From Ancylostoma caninum (Eukaryota; Nematoda; Chromadorea; Rhabditida; Ancylostomatidae), in the NCBI GenBank assembly GCA_037903475.1, contig JBAJFG010000454.1:1457078-1521077 (forward strand): a stretch of 64,000 bases of DNA, written 5' to 3'. Within the stretch, counting starts at the first letter, position 1. Each line of letters opens with the position of its first letter. This document shows positions 49,501 to 62,129 of this stretch, piece after piece. A model generated the notes under the pieces. That model saw only the letters and a program-made list of their open reading frames with translations. It did no database searches and was not told where the DNA came from. The position numbers and the translations under genes were made by a program.

Positions 49501-52500
49501 TAAGTACTACTTTCTATTTCTTGCATTCCTTGATGGTGAGAGAAATCAGCAATACCTAAAAGCGAAGGGAATAGCGAAGAAGATTACAGCCACGGGGGAA
49601 ACTGCCCGCTGTCGGGATGGTTGCGTTCTTCTATAAGCTATTCCAACAAATGTGTTATCTTTTGCCGATCCTAAGAACATTGTTGAGTCGTTGAACGGCA
49701 GCTTAAATATGATGCAAGTCTGAGCCAGAAAGGACCCAGAATACTATTTCAGCACGTCTGTGCATGAATATCCTAGATCCCGAGAAATACCCTAGATCAC
49801 AGATGTTTTGTAGCGCGGTCTCGTCTTATATTTTGTGAGATAGGTAACAATCTTGTGCCGGCTTGTTTTCCACTGCTTTTGAAGGTCATTCATCTTTAGG
49901 TTTTTATTTAGATCCCGTTTTGCGGAGAGCTCTACGTTCTTTCCTATCTTTGACAAATAGCGTTACAAACAAATATGACGTTAGGATGCAAATATTATAG
50001 GTTATGGAAGGTGATTCTGACACATCATTCCTGTTCTCTGGATTGGTGGAATTGCCCTGTTACTTTCTGATGCCAATCGCACTTGAATGGTGAGCAGCAA
50101 CTTTGAACGAATCGCTGAGAAGCGAATGGTTACCTATCACATTAAAACTGCTTTACATCATGGTGTTCAGGCTTGGAAGACGACCTACCGTTATCCTTAG
50201 CCACGTTCTATCAGCGGCTGCTCTTGGAACCATGTGCTTTTTGAGCGCAGGTGGGAGCCTAAGAGTGGATTTTCTCAGCGTCGTATTTCAGATGAACAAT
50301 CTGTTTTAAGCGCTACCTTTCCAGCTCTACATCCCTCCATCTACATGGCGGTTTGGCTTGTTGCCAAGTTCGGGATGGCTAGCGCGTTCATGTGCTGCTT
50401 CGTATATGGATCAGAAATATTTCCCGTTCAGTACAGAAACATATGCCTTGGATTCTGTGCAACGATTAGCAATATTGGAGCGATGATGTCCCCTCACTGC
50501 AGTCTACTGGTGAGTATTCCCTTACAAATTTGTCTCTTTTGATAAAATCAAACAAAACAGCAACCAGCCAAAGGTAGCACGCACCAAAACATTAGCTTCT
50601 TTTTTGATGTGGTGTGAGAGTTGAATAGTAGTACTAGCAGTAATAGTAGTTCAATATCTTTGTCGCGGATCGGGCGATCAGTAGGCCAGCATTACCACCC
50701 AGTGCTAGGAATACCAGACACGTGAGGTGGAAGAAGAAACTATTTGCATACGAAATCATCTTTGGAAGAACCAATGATTAGATTGGGTTAGCACGAGATT
50801 GGCAAGAATTTGTTAACTGTGATCACGATTCAAGCTATTGTGACTGCCCGAAAAGTAAATGGATGAGAGCATATCCCATAATTTCTGATCATAAAACCTA
50901 ATCATCGATACTTTTATACGATGATTCTTTCATGCCACACAGGTAATTATTAGGACTAACCAATACGTTTTGAATGAAGACGACGTTTAATCGAAACGTA
51001 GGCCGAAATAAAAATGTGTCTCAATAAATAATAACCTGTGTGGGACAGAAGAATCATCGTATACAATGGATGAGAGCAACAGTAACGAACGACAAATGAC
51101 ATGTATCAAAGGGATGAGAGGAACATCAAGCCCGATGTGTCAGCACCATGAAACGAACAAAGCCGGTAGGCTACGTCAAGAGATAGCATGTAGTGGGCTA
51201 GATGGTAGTTATGGAGTACAAGGAAAAATAGTATAGCAAGGTGGAAAAAGAAAATTGCTGCCATAGGCGGAGGACGGTCGCGGAAAACTAAGCTGCGTAG
51301 AGGCCGAGTCCATCGATAATCCGATGAGGCGAATGTGGTCAAATGAAGATCACAATCGCCTTCGTGAGTACGGTGCCCTGAGCTTCCTTTGAACCGGAGC
51401 GATCGCTTTGCGACAATCTTCATTTGTTAGCTTTCGACGTTAGCACTTTCTTCGGACCTCAACCGTACAAATATTATAAATTGCTCTCTCATTAACCACG
51501 TCTTTCGACTTCGAGCGCAAATGGTAGTTGCATAGCTACAATTTCGAAGCACTTTCTTAGATACAGGAATTGGTTGCAACGTTTGCATGATAGGGTATTT
51601 GGATTTTTTTTTTTTTGGATGGATTATTAAGGTGTGGGTAATCTGTGGAAGTTTTGAAGGACAAAGACAGAGGAAAGACGGGCGAAAGGGAGGGAAAGCG
51701 CGACCTCTTGTTTCCACATAACTAAAAATGTAGAGCGTTCACGATAAAAAGGCGTCTTCCATTCTTCCATGAAATTCTAGTCTGGGGCTATTCCAGTGCC
51801 TACAATGGAGGAAAGACCATAAAAAGGCAACGTTTGCGAGAAATACTATGTTGTGTTTTGCCAATACATGTCCATTTGTACGAGATCTATCGCCTGAGAT
51901 GGTGCGGCCGCCGAGGTGCAAAACGGATCACCGCTATCCGAAAATACTTATCGATCCTGTATCAGCTGTGAAACACGCGGCACATGATCAGAGGGAATGG
52001 GGCGGGGTTGAGCACGACGGGCGCATTTGAACATGCTTACTTGCTTTATTACTCGAGTAACTGCAAGATTTGGAGTGATTGCTTTCATAGTTACATTCCA
52101 ATTGATGGCATCTTTGAAATGAGCACAAATGTGAGAAAACTTTTTTCAGCGCAAATGCTGCCTTTAAGCTATAATTTCAAAGAAAGGTACACACCTGTCC
52201 CCAAATAGTGCGTAATGGAGTGTATGAGACAACACCAAACAAAGCTCCAAATTAGGCACGTGAGAGGACTGATTGCCGAGCAAAGAGATATTGCTTAAAA
52301 CTTTTGTACATTGCATGAAGCACGAAGGTATCGATATTTCGATGAGCTGTACTAGTCCCTAGTTGTCGCGAAGCGATCGCTCCGGTCCAAGGGAAGGCCC
52401 GGGCACCGTACCCACGATCGCGCTGAAGGCGACTTTGATCTGCATTCGACCTCATTTGCCTTATCGGTTACGGCCTCCGGGCGTGTCAGTCTTTGGCTTC

Positions 52501-53312
52501 GAGAGCCTTCGGCAACGGCGGCCACTTCTTTATTTATTTATTCATTTCTCTTGTTGGCCCTTATTTTTATTCACAATTCTCTAAAGTTACTACATGATAT
52601 CCATGTGTCGGGCAACCTATTACAAGTGCATGCAGCTCGTTCCTGTCTCACTACATATAAGTCCATGAGCCCTGATATTGAGGTATTTCATTCAGCTAAC
52701 CGCAGTTGCAGTTTTAATCCTTATTGAATTGATCTAATGGCACATTTATGATTTTATTCTGATTACTCATCTGATTTGGTGTACCTAGTGTTAACATTAG
52801 AATCAATAAATCCTTCTTGATCTTATGTTAACCTCCATCTCACAGGTGGTTTATTCTCACGTTATCTTGTCAGTGGTTAGGATTCACTTTCTACTCATTG
52901 TTCTGGTCTGTGGCATAAGTGGGCCCACTGAGACCCCGATTCGCTACGCTAGTACGTAGCTGTAATTTGACGCGGTTCGTTGGACTACATCTTGATCGGG
53001 AAGCAGAACAGAACGTTGACATTCCAAATTGAAGAACTGAATGCTTCTTTTTAACACAGGAATTGCCATACGCAAAGAAATCTTCTCGGAAACTAAACTC
53101 AGCGTAGTTGCTGCCTTTCACTCCTCTAGAAAGCAAATGCGTCCGTGATACAGAAATCTGATGAACCCTGGATATTCCCATTAAGTAACTCTCATTTCTG
53201 GAGCTTTCAGGATCAAGTGTTCCACGGCCTCATGTTCGCAGTGTTCGCCGCTCTGTGTGCGGTTTGTGCATTCCTAACGTCGTTCCTTCCCGAGACTAAA
53301 CACTCACATTAG
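46532..53312 (+). CDS. SLC22-like organic ion transporter (major facilitator superfamily)
   Basis: Plasma-membrane transporter of the SLC22 organic cation/anion type; the substrate cannot be told. Thirteen exons join with no phase error to 464 codons: 46,532-46,614, 46,653-46,794, 46,852-46,955, 47,018-47,144, 47,987-48,083, 48,137-48,239, 48,303-48,478, 48,536-48,593, 48,656-48,704, 50,001-50,089, 50,171-50,250, 50,325-50,509 and 53,211-53,312. MFS signatures: the loop 2-3 motif ADRIGRRPVLVW, GRFIQGSFFN, ARLFPSWRALQ, LPESFGFLIAKKK after TM6, WLGRRPTVILSH at loop 8-9, VYGSEIFPVQYRN, and C-terminal LPETKHSH. An extracellular loop after TM1 carries ENSS as a possible glycosylation site. At 464 residues it is somewhat shorter than usual (about 540). 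The chosen start is MKPEKLHATT; an upstream exon at 46,360-46,430 might be 5' leader. The last intron (2.7 kb) holds a MITE and R2 repeats. Confidence 0.9.
47537..47582. repeat. Near-perfect hairpin, about 21 bp stem
   Basis: TAGTGATGCCCGGGGCTCAGA pairs with TCTGAGCCTCGGGCATCACTA across a 4-base loop (TCAG), with one mismatch. It lies in an intron of the SLC22-like gene. Confidence 0.85.
48986..49310 (+). mobile_element. Relic of an RTE-type LINE endonuclease domain
   Basis: Broken frames contain, in order, GDINGHLRATRSG (the apurinic-endonuclease GD.NGH motif), a ...HRIRDDYG piece, DNMVKIYFVLIRHRDLELV with GLKVVPYEAV, and SLICTMKVTPPK. This is the layout at the end of RTE-type endonuclease domains. 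Frameshifts and stops separate the pieces and no reverse-transcriptase part is seen. It lies in the same orientation as the SLC22-like gene, in its intron 48,705-50,000. Confidence 0.7.
50917..51061. mobile_element. MITE, 145 bp, TA target site
   Basis: Inverted ends TACGATGATTCTT (left) and, reversed on the right, TACGATGATTCTTCTG, with the pairing continuing through CCACACAGGT; TA flanks both sides (50,915-50,916 and 51,062-51,063). It sits in the last intron of the SLC22-like gene. Confidence 0.82.
51322..51418 (+). repeat. Repeat family R2, copy 2
   Basis: Contains GATGAGGCGAATG.GGTC, ATCGCCTTC, GTACGGTGCCC and CCGGAGCGATCGCTTTGCGA in the order seen, inverted, at 52,363-52,461. Confidence 0.7.
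52363..52461 (-). repeat. Repeat family R2, copy 3
   Basis: Inverted partner of 51,322-51,418 in the same intron: TTGTCGCGAAGCGATCGCTC, GGTCCAAGGGAAGG, GGGCACCGTACC, GAAGGCGA and CCTCATTTGCC. The two copies flank about 940 bp. Confidence 0.7.
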
Positions 53313-53611
53313 TACTGGTGCTATAGAAGATCAACTCGACTGGAGATGTGCCTGGACAGAAATCCTCAGGAAAACCGAAGGACTTTAATTATATCAGTCG
53401 CTAGTCAATTTATGTACAAGTCTATCTCATATGCATACAGCAGATTGAGCCTGTATTATACCTAATGCCAGTTCTTGGGAACTGTTAAGAATTGTAAACC
53501 AGTACCACTTCACATTGTCTCTTTATCTACAACGACAACATTCGGTTCATTGGAAAAAAAATAAGTGATATCGAAACGGTCGATTTCGAGTGTTTATGTA
53601 ATATACACTTT

Positions 53612-53656
53612 TTTACTGCATACTGTACTTATATTACTGCATACTACACTTATACT
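53612..53656. repeat. Tandem duplication, about 2 x 22 bp
   Basis: TTACTGCATACTGTACTTAT followed by TTACTGCATACTACACTTAT, 300 bases after the stop of the SLC22-like gene. Confidence 0.8.
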
Positions 53657-54582
53657 GTGAACACTGTTTCTACTCTTACGGGTCTTGTATAATACTGCAC
53701 TTGATGTTCACCTGTAATATAAAAGTTGTATTATTATTATCACCTACAGCAGCACAGTCGCACCGTGCCAGACAGAATAACAGCTCCAGCCGTCCACTTC
53801 TAATCTAACAAGTTCACATACTGTGTTCTGATAGAGGATGCCCGTCGTCTCTCGGCATCTGTGCTTATCACCCAGCCCCAGCATGACATTTACCCCAGAT
53901 CAAAATCAGTACGATAATCTCATAAGGGGGTGGTACAACTGTTTGGAAGATCTTCCCAAACTTATTCAACTAACAGATAATTTATGCCGCAAAGCATGCA
54001 TTCTCTTTATTTTCATATGTCTCGGATATTTTTGAACATTTGTTGTGTACTTCGCAAGACCTCGCAAGAATCCTTCCGAACCCTCCCAAAAGTCAAGGTC
54101 TATGAAATATCTGCTCCGAGCTAACCTTTTCGTACCCTGTACCATGCAGCTCAAAACTCATGCAGACCCTGAAAGCCTTTTTCGTTCTAGTCCAGGAGGT
54201 ACTCGCATGAAACGCTGAGAACTGGTAGGGAGAAGCACCAGTAGCAAGTACTGAGGGCCAAAGACATAGTAGTATGTAGCTAAATATGTTCATAAAAGAG
54301 AACCTCCTACTTGAGTGCCTGTGTGTTCTTTTGCGTAGCTAATTTTATCCTTTGCTATTCATTCATTCGTTAGCAATGGCTGCAGAACAAAGTGGACATG
54401 GACTTTCACGCAAAATTCAGCTGATATTGCAGAATTGGACTTCCCATCCCGTTCTGAATCCACCGACAAATGCTGTGCGTCACAAAAATTTATAATGTCG
54501 TTAATCAACTACTGGTAAAGTGACAGTTACGCATTATTAAATAATTCCATAATTCGTTACGTTAATAATGGACAGCTACAGC

Positions 54583-56521
54583 CAGGGTAAAGCACGAGGT
54601 GCGATTCGGCGATTTCAAATACGTACCCCCCCCTTTGGTTTAAACTAACACTTGGCCACGCCCAGCTACCTAAGCCCCGCCCTTTGGAGTCTTTAAGATT
54701 TACATTGCATAAGCCTTCATGAAATGAAGAACTTCATTTTAATAAAGGAAAAATTCACTCAAAAAATTGCCTCACAAGAGGCCACAAATATACATATATA
54801 TAATAAACATAACAATGAAATTGTTTATTATACATACATGTGCATGCTAAAAATGGGAGAACTGCTCCTTAATTACCCTTCTTCCCCTTCCCATCCTCAG
54901 TGACTTCCGAAGAAAATCATCACCACTTTTTTTTTGGATTTCCTCGAAATTTCTACTTCGAACCAACTCAAACAATCTTTTTTAGGGCGGGACGGAGAGG
55001 GGGGGGGAAGAAGGATTACTGCGGGCTACCCCTGCACAGCTTCGGCGCCGGCACCCTACAAATTATACAGCGTCAATCAAGATTGCTAATCATGGACTGG
55101 ACCGCCGCACCACCTTCCAAAAAGAGGGTTCGAAGGCCGAAGCTGCAAAGGAAGAAAAGAAAGAAGAACAACAACTGCAAAAAAAATTAGTTATGAACAT
55201 AGGTAGAGCTGCTATGAATAACAGCAGTACGCAAGAACAGCCGTTTTCCGAAAAAAAAAGTTAAACACAAAAGTTAAATCAATGTAATGCTCGCAAGAAT
55301 CAAGTGATCACAGGGCGCGCAGAAACTATCGATTTTTCTTGTCGCCCGAGTCCTCTCGCGACGATCACTCTCTCTCGTACGCTGCTCCCTCTCGCAGCCC
55401 ATACGCTAAACGCGCATCCCTCCCATCCTCCTAACTACTGTAGACTCAACCACAGGGTTGCGGGACATCTAATAGCCAACTTGTTGCGGGGCGGGGCTGG
55501 CTTCATACGAGCAGCATCCACTACTAATAAGTGACGATTACAAAATATTTCATCACAGAAGTTCATTCAGACAAGCGTGAAATTTCCAGAAGGACCATGA
55601 AGGTTGATAAAACCAAAAACCTGCAGCAGAAAGAGTTCTTGTTGAGATTTTCTGTGGACTCTTTGCTGCTGAGCTTCTGCAACACTTGGGCCTAGCGGTC
55701 GTTCAGCAAGTTGGTCTGCATAGGATCAGAAGTTCTGTACACTTTCAAGATATCCATAGAACTCTTTTGAGACTCTTTCAAGGCAAGAAACCGTTCATTT
55801 GAGCAAACAGATTGTCTTTCAACGTTATTTCATTCAGAGAATCCTATGAAGGACCACTCTGCGCGCCCGCTGCGATTGGCCAGGAATGAGGTTGGGTATT
55901 AGATGTCCGTAAACGCAACCGCAGGAAGGGTGCGATACAGGTGCGATACACGCACCTTCTCCGCACCCCTCCAGTGGTGGAACCTACCGTAATCCGTTGC
56001 GCAATGAAGCGCGGAATCGCATAGGAGCGCGAAGTAGCTCCGCAAGGGGTTTCAACTGAACTTCGGTGCAGTTCTTGCAATAATGCGGCTATTGAAAGCG
56101 TGCGACTTGCGCGCAAAACTGAGAAAACTCTCTAGTGGCGAACTACTTTTACTGATTACTGTGCCTACTACTTACTATTTGTCTGTATTGCTACATCGAT
56201 TTACTGTGACGAGGGATTCTTGAAGTAACAGCAGAGATCATCATCTCAACATCTCATCATACATCACATGAACATCTTATTCACGGCTAACAACATGTTT
56301 GGATGTGGACGCCCTTTCCTTCGCGATGCTTCAATGGAGGGGTTCGGCCATTTCACCGACGGCAGTGTCAGTCACGTAGGACAGTATAAAAGCGCTATGA
56401 CATTGCAATTTTTTGCCGGGGTTCGGCCCCGGACCCCTTACGTACCCCCCTTTTGCTTTTTTCGCTTTGTCCTCTGAATACGTAGGGGTGGTTTGAAATA
56501 TCGTACCTGTGCTTTACCCTG
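54583..56521. mobile_element. hAT-type DNA transposon, 1,939 bp
   Basis: Perfect 13-bp terminal inverted repeats CAGGGTAAAGCAC (54,583-54,595 and, reversed, 56,509-56,521) are flanked by a perfect 8-bp target duplication GCTACAGC (54,575-54,582 and 56,522-56,529). Similarity continues inward to an ATTTCAAA word in both ends. The ends resemble those of the element at 18,590 (CAGGGT.AAGC). Inner inverted segments carry GGACATCTAATA (55,467 and, reversed, near 55,894-55,908). No transposase frame is visible, so it is non-autonomous or decayed. It lies between two convergent genes. Confidence 0.92.
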
Positions 56522-57247
56522 GCTACAGCAGACATTCCAGATTTTCACAGTTTCGTTTTCTGTGGGTAGTAACAAACCTCGTACACAACAAGCAAACATT
56601 AGTCATAAGATGCTATTGTGTCAATCTCATTCTGGAATCACTACAATCAAATCCCCAGCTAAATGGAGTCCATGCACGCAGAATATGTAGACCTTGCAAA
56701 AGCACAGTACAGCGGAGGTTTCGATCCATCAACTACAATCAACTTCAAATCAATGGATTATCCCAACGTGTTCAGATATGCTAGTACACCACGGGTTCAA
56801 TATTAGAGGCCGTTACAGTACAATGCTAGTGAATCACGTCGCACAAAATGCCTACTCTGATATGGAAAGCTGCAGAAATGAATATCGCGATCGTAAGCTA
56901 TATGGGTCGTTAATTTCGAAAAGCAGTGGAACTTAGTAATTAAAAACGTCCAGTAAGAAGTTGAGCCCAGATATGATCATCAAAGGAAGGCTACGATTAT
57001 CTCGGCACTATAACATAGATGCAGCCGCAGCAGCGTCCCACTTGCTACAATTGCGAGCTCAAACGATGACCAAAAAGTTTGAAAAAACCCTCGTATGGCT
57101 TTAGGGAAATCACGGCCTCGCACTCTGCGTATCGTGCGCTGCACACTCTCTCACATCATCAGTCCAAATCGTTCCGTCAATTTCGATTTCGGTATTACCT
57201 TGAGCTTGAATCGGTGCCGGTTAGCCATTTTGTACCACACAACACCG

Positions 57248-57498
57248 CCCCTCTGGTCTGCCGCGACGCATCACCTACGCGGTGCGACAGACTGGTCACT
57301 GCGGTTGCTAGGCGCTGCCGGTATTGATGTTCTTCTTATGTCTGTTGCAACGCTGATCGAGGCAAGATGAGTGGAAATAGTGACATAAAGAAGAATCATG
57401 GAAAACATAAGCAAAACTCCCATAGCGGCGACATCCGTGTCGCACCGCGTATTCGGGCGGCGCGGCGCGGTAAACCAGACGGGCAGTATTCTGTGATG
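57248..57498. repeat. Repeat family R3, two copies in inverted order
   Basis: TCTGGTCTGCCGCG.CGCA followed by CGCGGTGCGACAGACT at 57,248-57,340 matches the family copy at 61,063-61,150. A more diverged inverted copy lies at 57,421-57,498. Each copy can fold on GTCTGCCGCG against CGCGG..GCAGAC. Confidence 0.6.
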
Positions 57499-57874
57499 CA
57501 AAAAGACTGACCGGAACTGTAGGAGCCTCGCTAATTACGAATTCACACAATGTGCGATTCCATCTTAGTACAAGTAATGTCGCGATTTCGTGGCTGCATT
57601 CAACTTTTGTAGGATTTTTCGAGGCTTTTCAACATGAATTTCATTCCAGTAAAGCCTGGGTTATCCGCAGCAGAGCTCAACGTTGACAGCGAGTTAGCTG
57701 TCACTTTACGCTCACCTCGATTTCAGCAGATCTACCAGCATAAAAGTTTTTTTTTGAATGAGATCCACTTGTTTCGACGGTGCGTATGAGAAGAACAGTA
57801 AACACATGGATCAACTTCTTCATTTTCTAGAAAATCTCTACATAATCTTGCTTACAGGCATCTTGTCATCACTA

Positions 57875-60800
57875 CTACAGTCTGATCAGCAGAGCCTGCT
57901 TTCCAGGTAAGGTGATCTTCTGTTGCGTGAGGTCCATTTTCTGACGAGCTCGGTACTCCTGAACTCCTGGAGTGACGGCGGCTACCTGAAGGAGGGTAGA
58001 CTCGTTCTGGATTCCGCAAATGCAATGGGAATGATCACATGCCTCAGCTTTGGCGAGGTCTTTATTGGTGGGAATGAGTTCTTGCCCGATGAAGTGGGCG
58101 AAATCCACAGGAGATGGATGGATACCGAAGTTCAACGCAACGACGAAAGCCTATAAATTGACAATATTATCAGAAAAAGGAGAAAGAAACAGAAAATCGT
58201 GTTCCAGTCGAGTGCTCACCGTTCCAACGGCAGTTCCATTCTCGCCTTTCACATATCGCGAATAGACAAGCGTGTCCCCCTCGAGCCCGTGGCGCACCGT
58301 GCTGCCGAGGATCAGCGCCTCGTCGCGCTGACGCATCTTCGCCAGCTTCTGGTACACCTTCAGAGGCGAATTCTCTTGAGCATATTGTGCCTGAAACCAT
58401 TTATTGTAGAAAAGTTCTACTACTGCTGACTGGCAAATCTTACCTCAAAGTTGTCCTCCTCCTTGGAATCATTGCTCTCCGCGAAGAACAGCTTCCCAAT
58501 GTTGGCATCGCTAGAGGAGAGGAAACCATGGTGATCGTTACCCGTTGGGGTCCACTGCATAATTCCACGAGGACTGGGAGGGCTTCCCACGTCCGTGAGG
58601 CCTAATTCTTGCCCATAGTACAACGATAGCGCTCCAGGGAGAGTCAGCTGAAAGTAACAAGATGGCTAGACGGCTACGGCAAAGGATTATTCGGGTATTG
58701 GGGTTGGGAATCAGGGAATTTATTACTGGTAATGCGTTCATACCTGCATAAAAGTGAAGAGATTTGCTGTGTCAGGATCGAATCGAGAAGCAAGACGACT
58801 ACCATCGGCGTTTGAAAACTGCCAGTATGGAGAGTAAGACGCATCCTGAAACGAAAAGGTTGTGGGAAGAAAGGTGGTAAAAGTATTTACATACTGGTTC
58901 CAGCGCCTTCTCTAGAAAGAGTATGATGAGATCCACTTTTGAAATTGAAACGATAACGAAGAAAAATTAGAGAAAATTCGGGAAAAAACTACATCTTCAT
59001 TTCGCCACAATCCCCTGCTAACATAAGAGAAATGAGAAAACTAAATGGGTCTGAACGGATGGCAGTTGGCACAAAGACTTTATGATGATGCTTAAAAATA
59101 TGGTGCAGAAACTCCAATTGTAGAGGTCCACACACAGTCGCATCACAACCTGTTTGAACGGACCAAAGATCAAAACAGGAAGCACCAGATTCTAACAAGA
59201 GTAAGATTGATGATGTCAATGAATTATGTGGATGCGCAGGCAATGCTAGCCTAATGTTATTTTCTGCCACACAATTTTTCTCTAAAACTGGCTTTTCGTG
59301 AAAAAATGAAGTTTTTCACGAATAACCAATTGAAAGCACGCAGAGATCTCATAGTTAGTAAATTTAAGGCGGAAATTTTTTTAATTTTTCCAAAACTGTG
59401 AGTGAAAGTGAAAACTTTGAATAAAACTCATAATATTAAAAATGTGATGAAGTCGTTAGCAATAAAAATCCAGAAATTTGAAACTTAACTAGAAACCAGG
59501 ATACTATTGTGATGATATCTAAAAAGGAAATGTATTACAGGAGGTCAGGTGTTGCGTCGAAGTAAGGTTCGAATTAAATTTCCATAAATTTACGATAATG
59601 AAGGGGTTGTAAAGTCTGAAATAGCTGTTGATGTTCACAAAATAAAGTTGGTTTTTTGAACCGTTCATTCATTCGTGCAACCGAAGGTCCAATATTCGAA
59701 TAATTTGTTCACTCATTCGTTTAATAAAGTGTATTATTCGAGCAATTGAAAAAATGGAGTACTATAGAAATTATTAATATTTGAAATAGTCGAAAGTTCT
59801 TGGTTTTTGAATCATTGACGAATTCAAATGTATTTTAAATAATCAACTATTCCCTCCTAAAATGCACAGTAAGTGTATCAGAAGTTACGATGGCTATGTA
59901 CTATTACTAAGTGTGTAATATTTAGGTACTAATTATGGAACTATGTAATAAAATATGGAAAAATGTGTTTGTACAGAAATATGGCGAGTCAACATGCTGT
60001 TATTGAGGGGCTGCTGGCTGGTTAACAACCTTAACTCACGTGCACGCTAATGCATCGCAGGTTGCGTCTGCGCTGTGGTTACGCTAGCCAGCTGGTTTAC
60101 TAGCCAACGGCTAGCGCGCTAACCTGGTCAGCGTTAATGAATCGCACCCCAGAGCGCCACCCTGCATATGGTGTAGCGCGTGTTGTGAGCCTTGACCACT
60201 GAAATTTCCTCCATAATTTTTGGTAGAAATTAATGATTACTGTGGTAAGTTCGCTTTTCAGCAAAATGGGACACGCTTACACTGTACAAATAGTTCCTTG
60301 GATGCAATTCTTCTAGAATCGAACGTGAGATGATGAGCATGACTACCCTGTACGCAACATTCAGATTATCCGGGGTAAGCGTGCTGATGTCAGTGTTAAC
60401 AATGGTTAAATCTGATCCTAGTGTGGTCCTAACACCATTATCCTAGGTAATCTCAATGATGCATGCTTCCCATGGAAAATAGCGGAATTCTTCTCCCTCG
60501 GGTATTTCTCTTCCCTAAGCTTCCACACTTACCTGATGCCTCGAATAAGCAGCTGAGAGGGTGTCATGTACACATTTGGAGACTCCTTCCGGACATTTTC
60601 CCATAGAGAGCGTCGCGAACGTATTGTCGATGACGTAGTGCAGATCGCCGGTTTCTCTAGCCTTGGCGTGCAGGTCCTCGATGTCACGAAGCGATGAGAA
60701 CAGTACTCTGAAATGGATCGCCGTAGGTAGGTACACTAACGGTTGACAGTAGAACGGCTTAATTTCAATGAAATCTGAGGACAATAAGGACCTCTCAAAA

Positions 60801-62129
60801 GGAGACGTAATAAGGTAATTATGGCCTGCCTACTCACATTTTCTTTTCCTTAAGGTCCTCGTGCGATTCGATGAAGCTTTTGATCAGAGTTGTCAGTTCC
60901 TTCAGTGCCGCAATAGCTGCATCGTGCTATAATGTTGCTCATCAAAACAAAATTATTTATTTCATATAATAAAAGCTACGAATGGGGCTAGATGCAAAAT
61001 CTTTCCATCAAACAAGGAAACAAGAGTACTGGCTGAAATACTGCGCGGGTCAACATTTTTGCACCGTATGTCTGGTCTGCCGCGTCGCAGCACACACGCA
61101 ACGCGGCAGACTAGGTGGGGATATGTGGTTGCCGAGTATTGATGTGATACAAGCACTTCATAATGAAGGCAAAACCGCAAAGAAAACTGTCTGCCGCGAA
61201 GCGTGGGTGATGCAGAACGGCTGAATAGATGTGCGGCATTATATGACGAAAAAATGATTGAGCGGCGGCTCTGCATAAACAAATAAGAATAAAAAGAGTG
61301 AGGGTAATACCTTCCGAAAGACTTTAAACGAATGATTTGAAATACTCGAAAATTTGAAGGAGAAACTCCAGTGAGAAGCTATAGTCCGTTTCAAACGCGA
61401 CAACATTTGTATACTCGTTCGTACTGCCTGTTTTTCTCTCCACCCTCTCCAATTATTGCTGACTTTAGCGCGCTCTTTTTCTCTATGGCGTCCTTTCATC
61501 TAACTCCCCATGGAATCGACTATAGCATTCCAAGTATATTACCACTAAGAATTGTCGTCACTCACATTGGGTTTTCCAGTGTCGTCGACGGCCAGCTGAC
61601 TGACGTGATCAATATGGAAACCGTCCACACCAAGCAGTAGATATTTCTTGACAGCCTCTTCGATCGTACCCTTAACCTTGGCGTTGGACCAGTTCAACAC
61701 CGGATTTGCAGCGGTAGGGTAGCCAAGATACCTAAATTCAGCCAATAGTTACAATTTCATGGTATTCCTATCACCACAATTTCATGGCATTTTTTTTTCA
61801 GCGTAAAACATACTTTGTTCCATTGATGTCTGCAAATTTGTGATAGTTCGGCTGAGTAAACGCTTTAGAGCCTTCCTTCGCCGTCACAAAAACTTCCGTC
61901 TCGCCATTGCGGAACCAGGGATGATTTATGGATACTGACGATACTGGCAGGTCCATAACCACGTACATATCTGTTAAAAAATCGTATTATTTGCAGTTCT
62001 CAGAACAAAACTCGCAGGTTTACCCCTATTATGAGCAGCATCGATGAGTTCCTTGAAATCTGCTTCGGTGCCGAATCGCTTGTCCACCTGCAGGTGATCG
62101 ACCACATCGTAGGGATTGAAGTAGTCGTC
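57875..62129 (-). CDS. SLC3/4F2hc-type amylase-fold protein (nematode ATGP-like), 5' end outside window
   Basis: Heavy-chain type glycoprotein that in animals escorts light-chain amino-acid transporters to the plasma membrane. Nine exons join without phase error (481 residues): 62,129-62,024, 61,970-61,814, 61,731-61,566, 60,926-60,838, 60,707-60,533, 58,845-58,744, 58,647-58,444, 58,390-58,220 and 58,150-57,875, stop at 57,875-57,877. GH13-fold strings: DDYFNPYDVVDHLQVDKRFG, MYVVMDLPVSSVS..HPWF, LLLGVDGFHIDHVS, SNADGSRLASRF, LTLPGALSLYYGQELGL and GIMQWTP. The usual acid/base Glu position reads IVLFSSLRDIEDL (Ser for Glu) and the usual NHD reads NAD, so glycosidase activity is unlikely. This supports the SLC3 role over maltase. 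The N-terminal membrane anchor should lie upstream of the window edge; none is seen in 62,130-64,000. Confidence 0.88.
58846..60532. other. Intron of the SLC3-like gene with no supported nested gene
   Basis: 1.7-kb intron. A 93-codon minus-strand frame (59,270-58,989, starting MAENNIRLALPAH) lies inside it without splice context or family match. Around 59,650-59,760 ATTCG-type words recur. Nothing else is seen. Confidence 0.5.
61063..61150 (+). repeat. Repeat family R3, further copy
   Basis: TCTGGTCTGCCGCGTCGCAG, ACGCGGCAGACT, GTGGTTGCC and GTATTGATGT recur in the order seen at 57,248-57,340. It lies in an intron of the SLC3-like gene. Confidence 0.65.
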
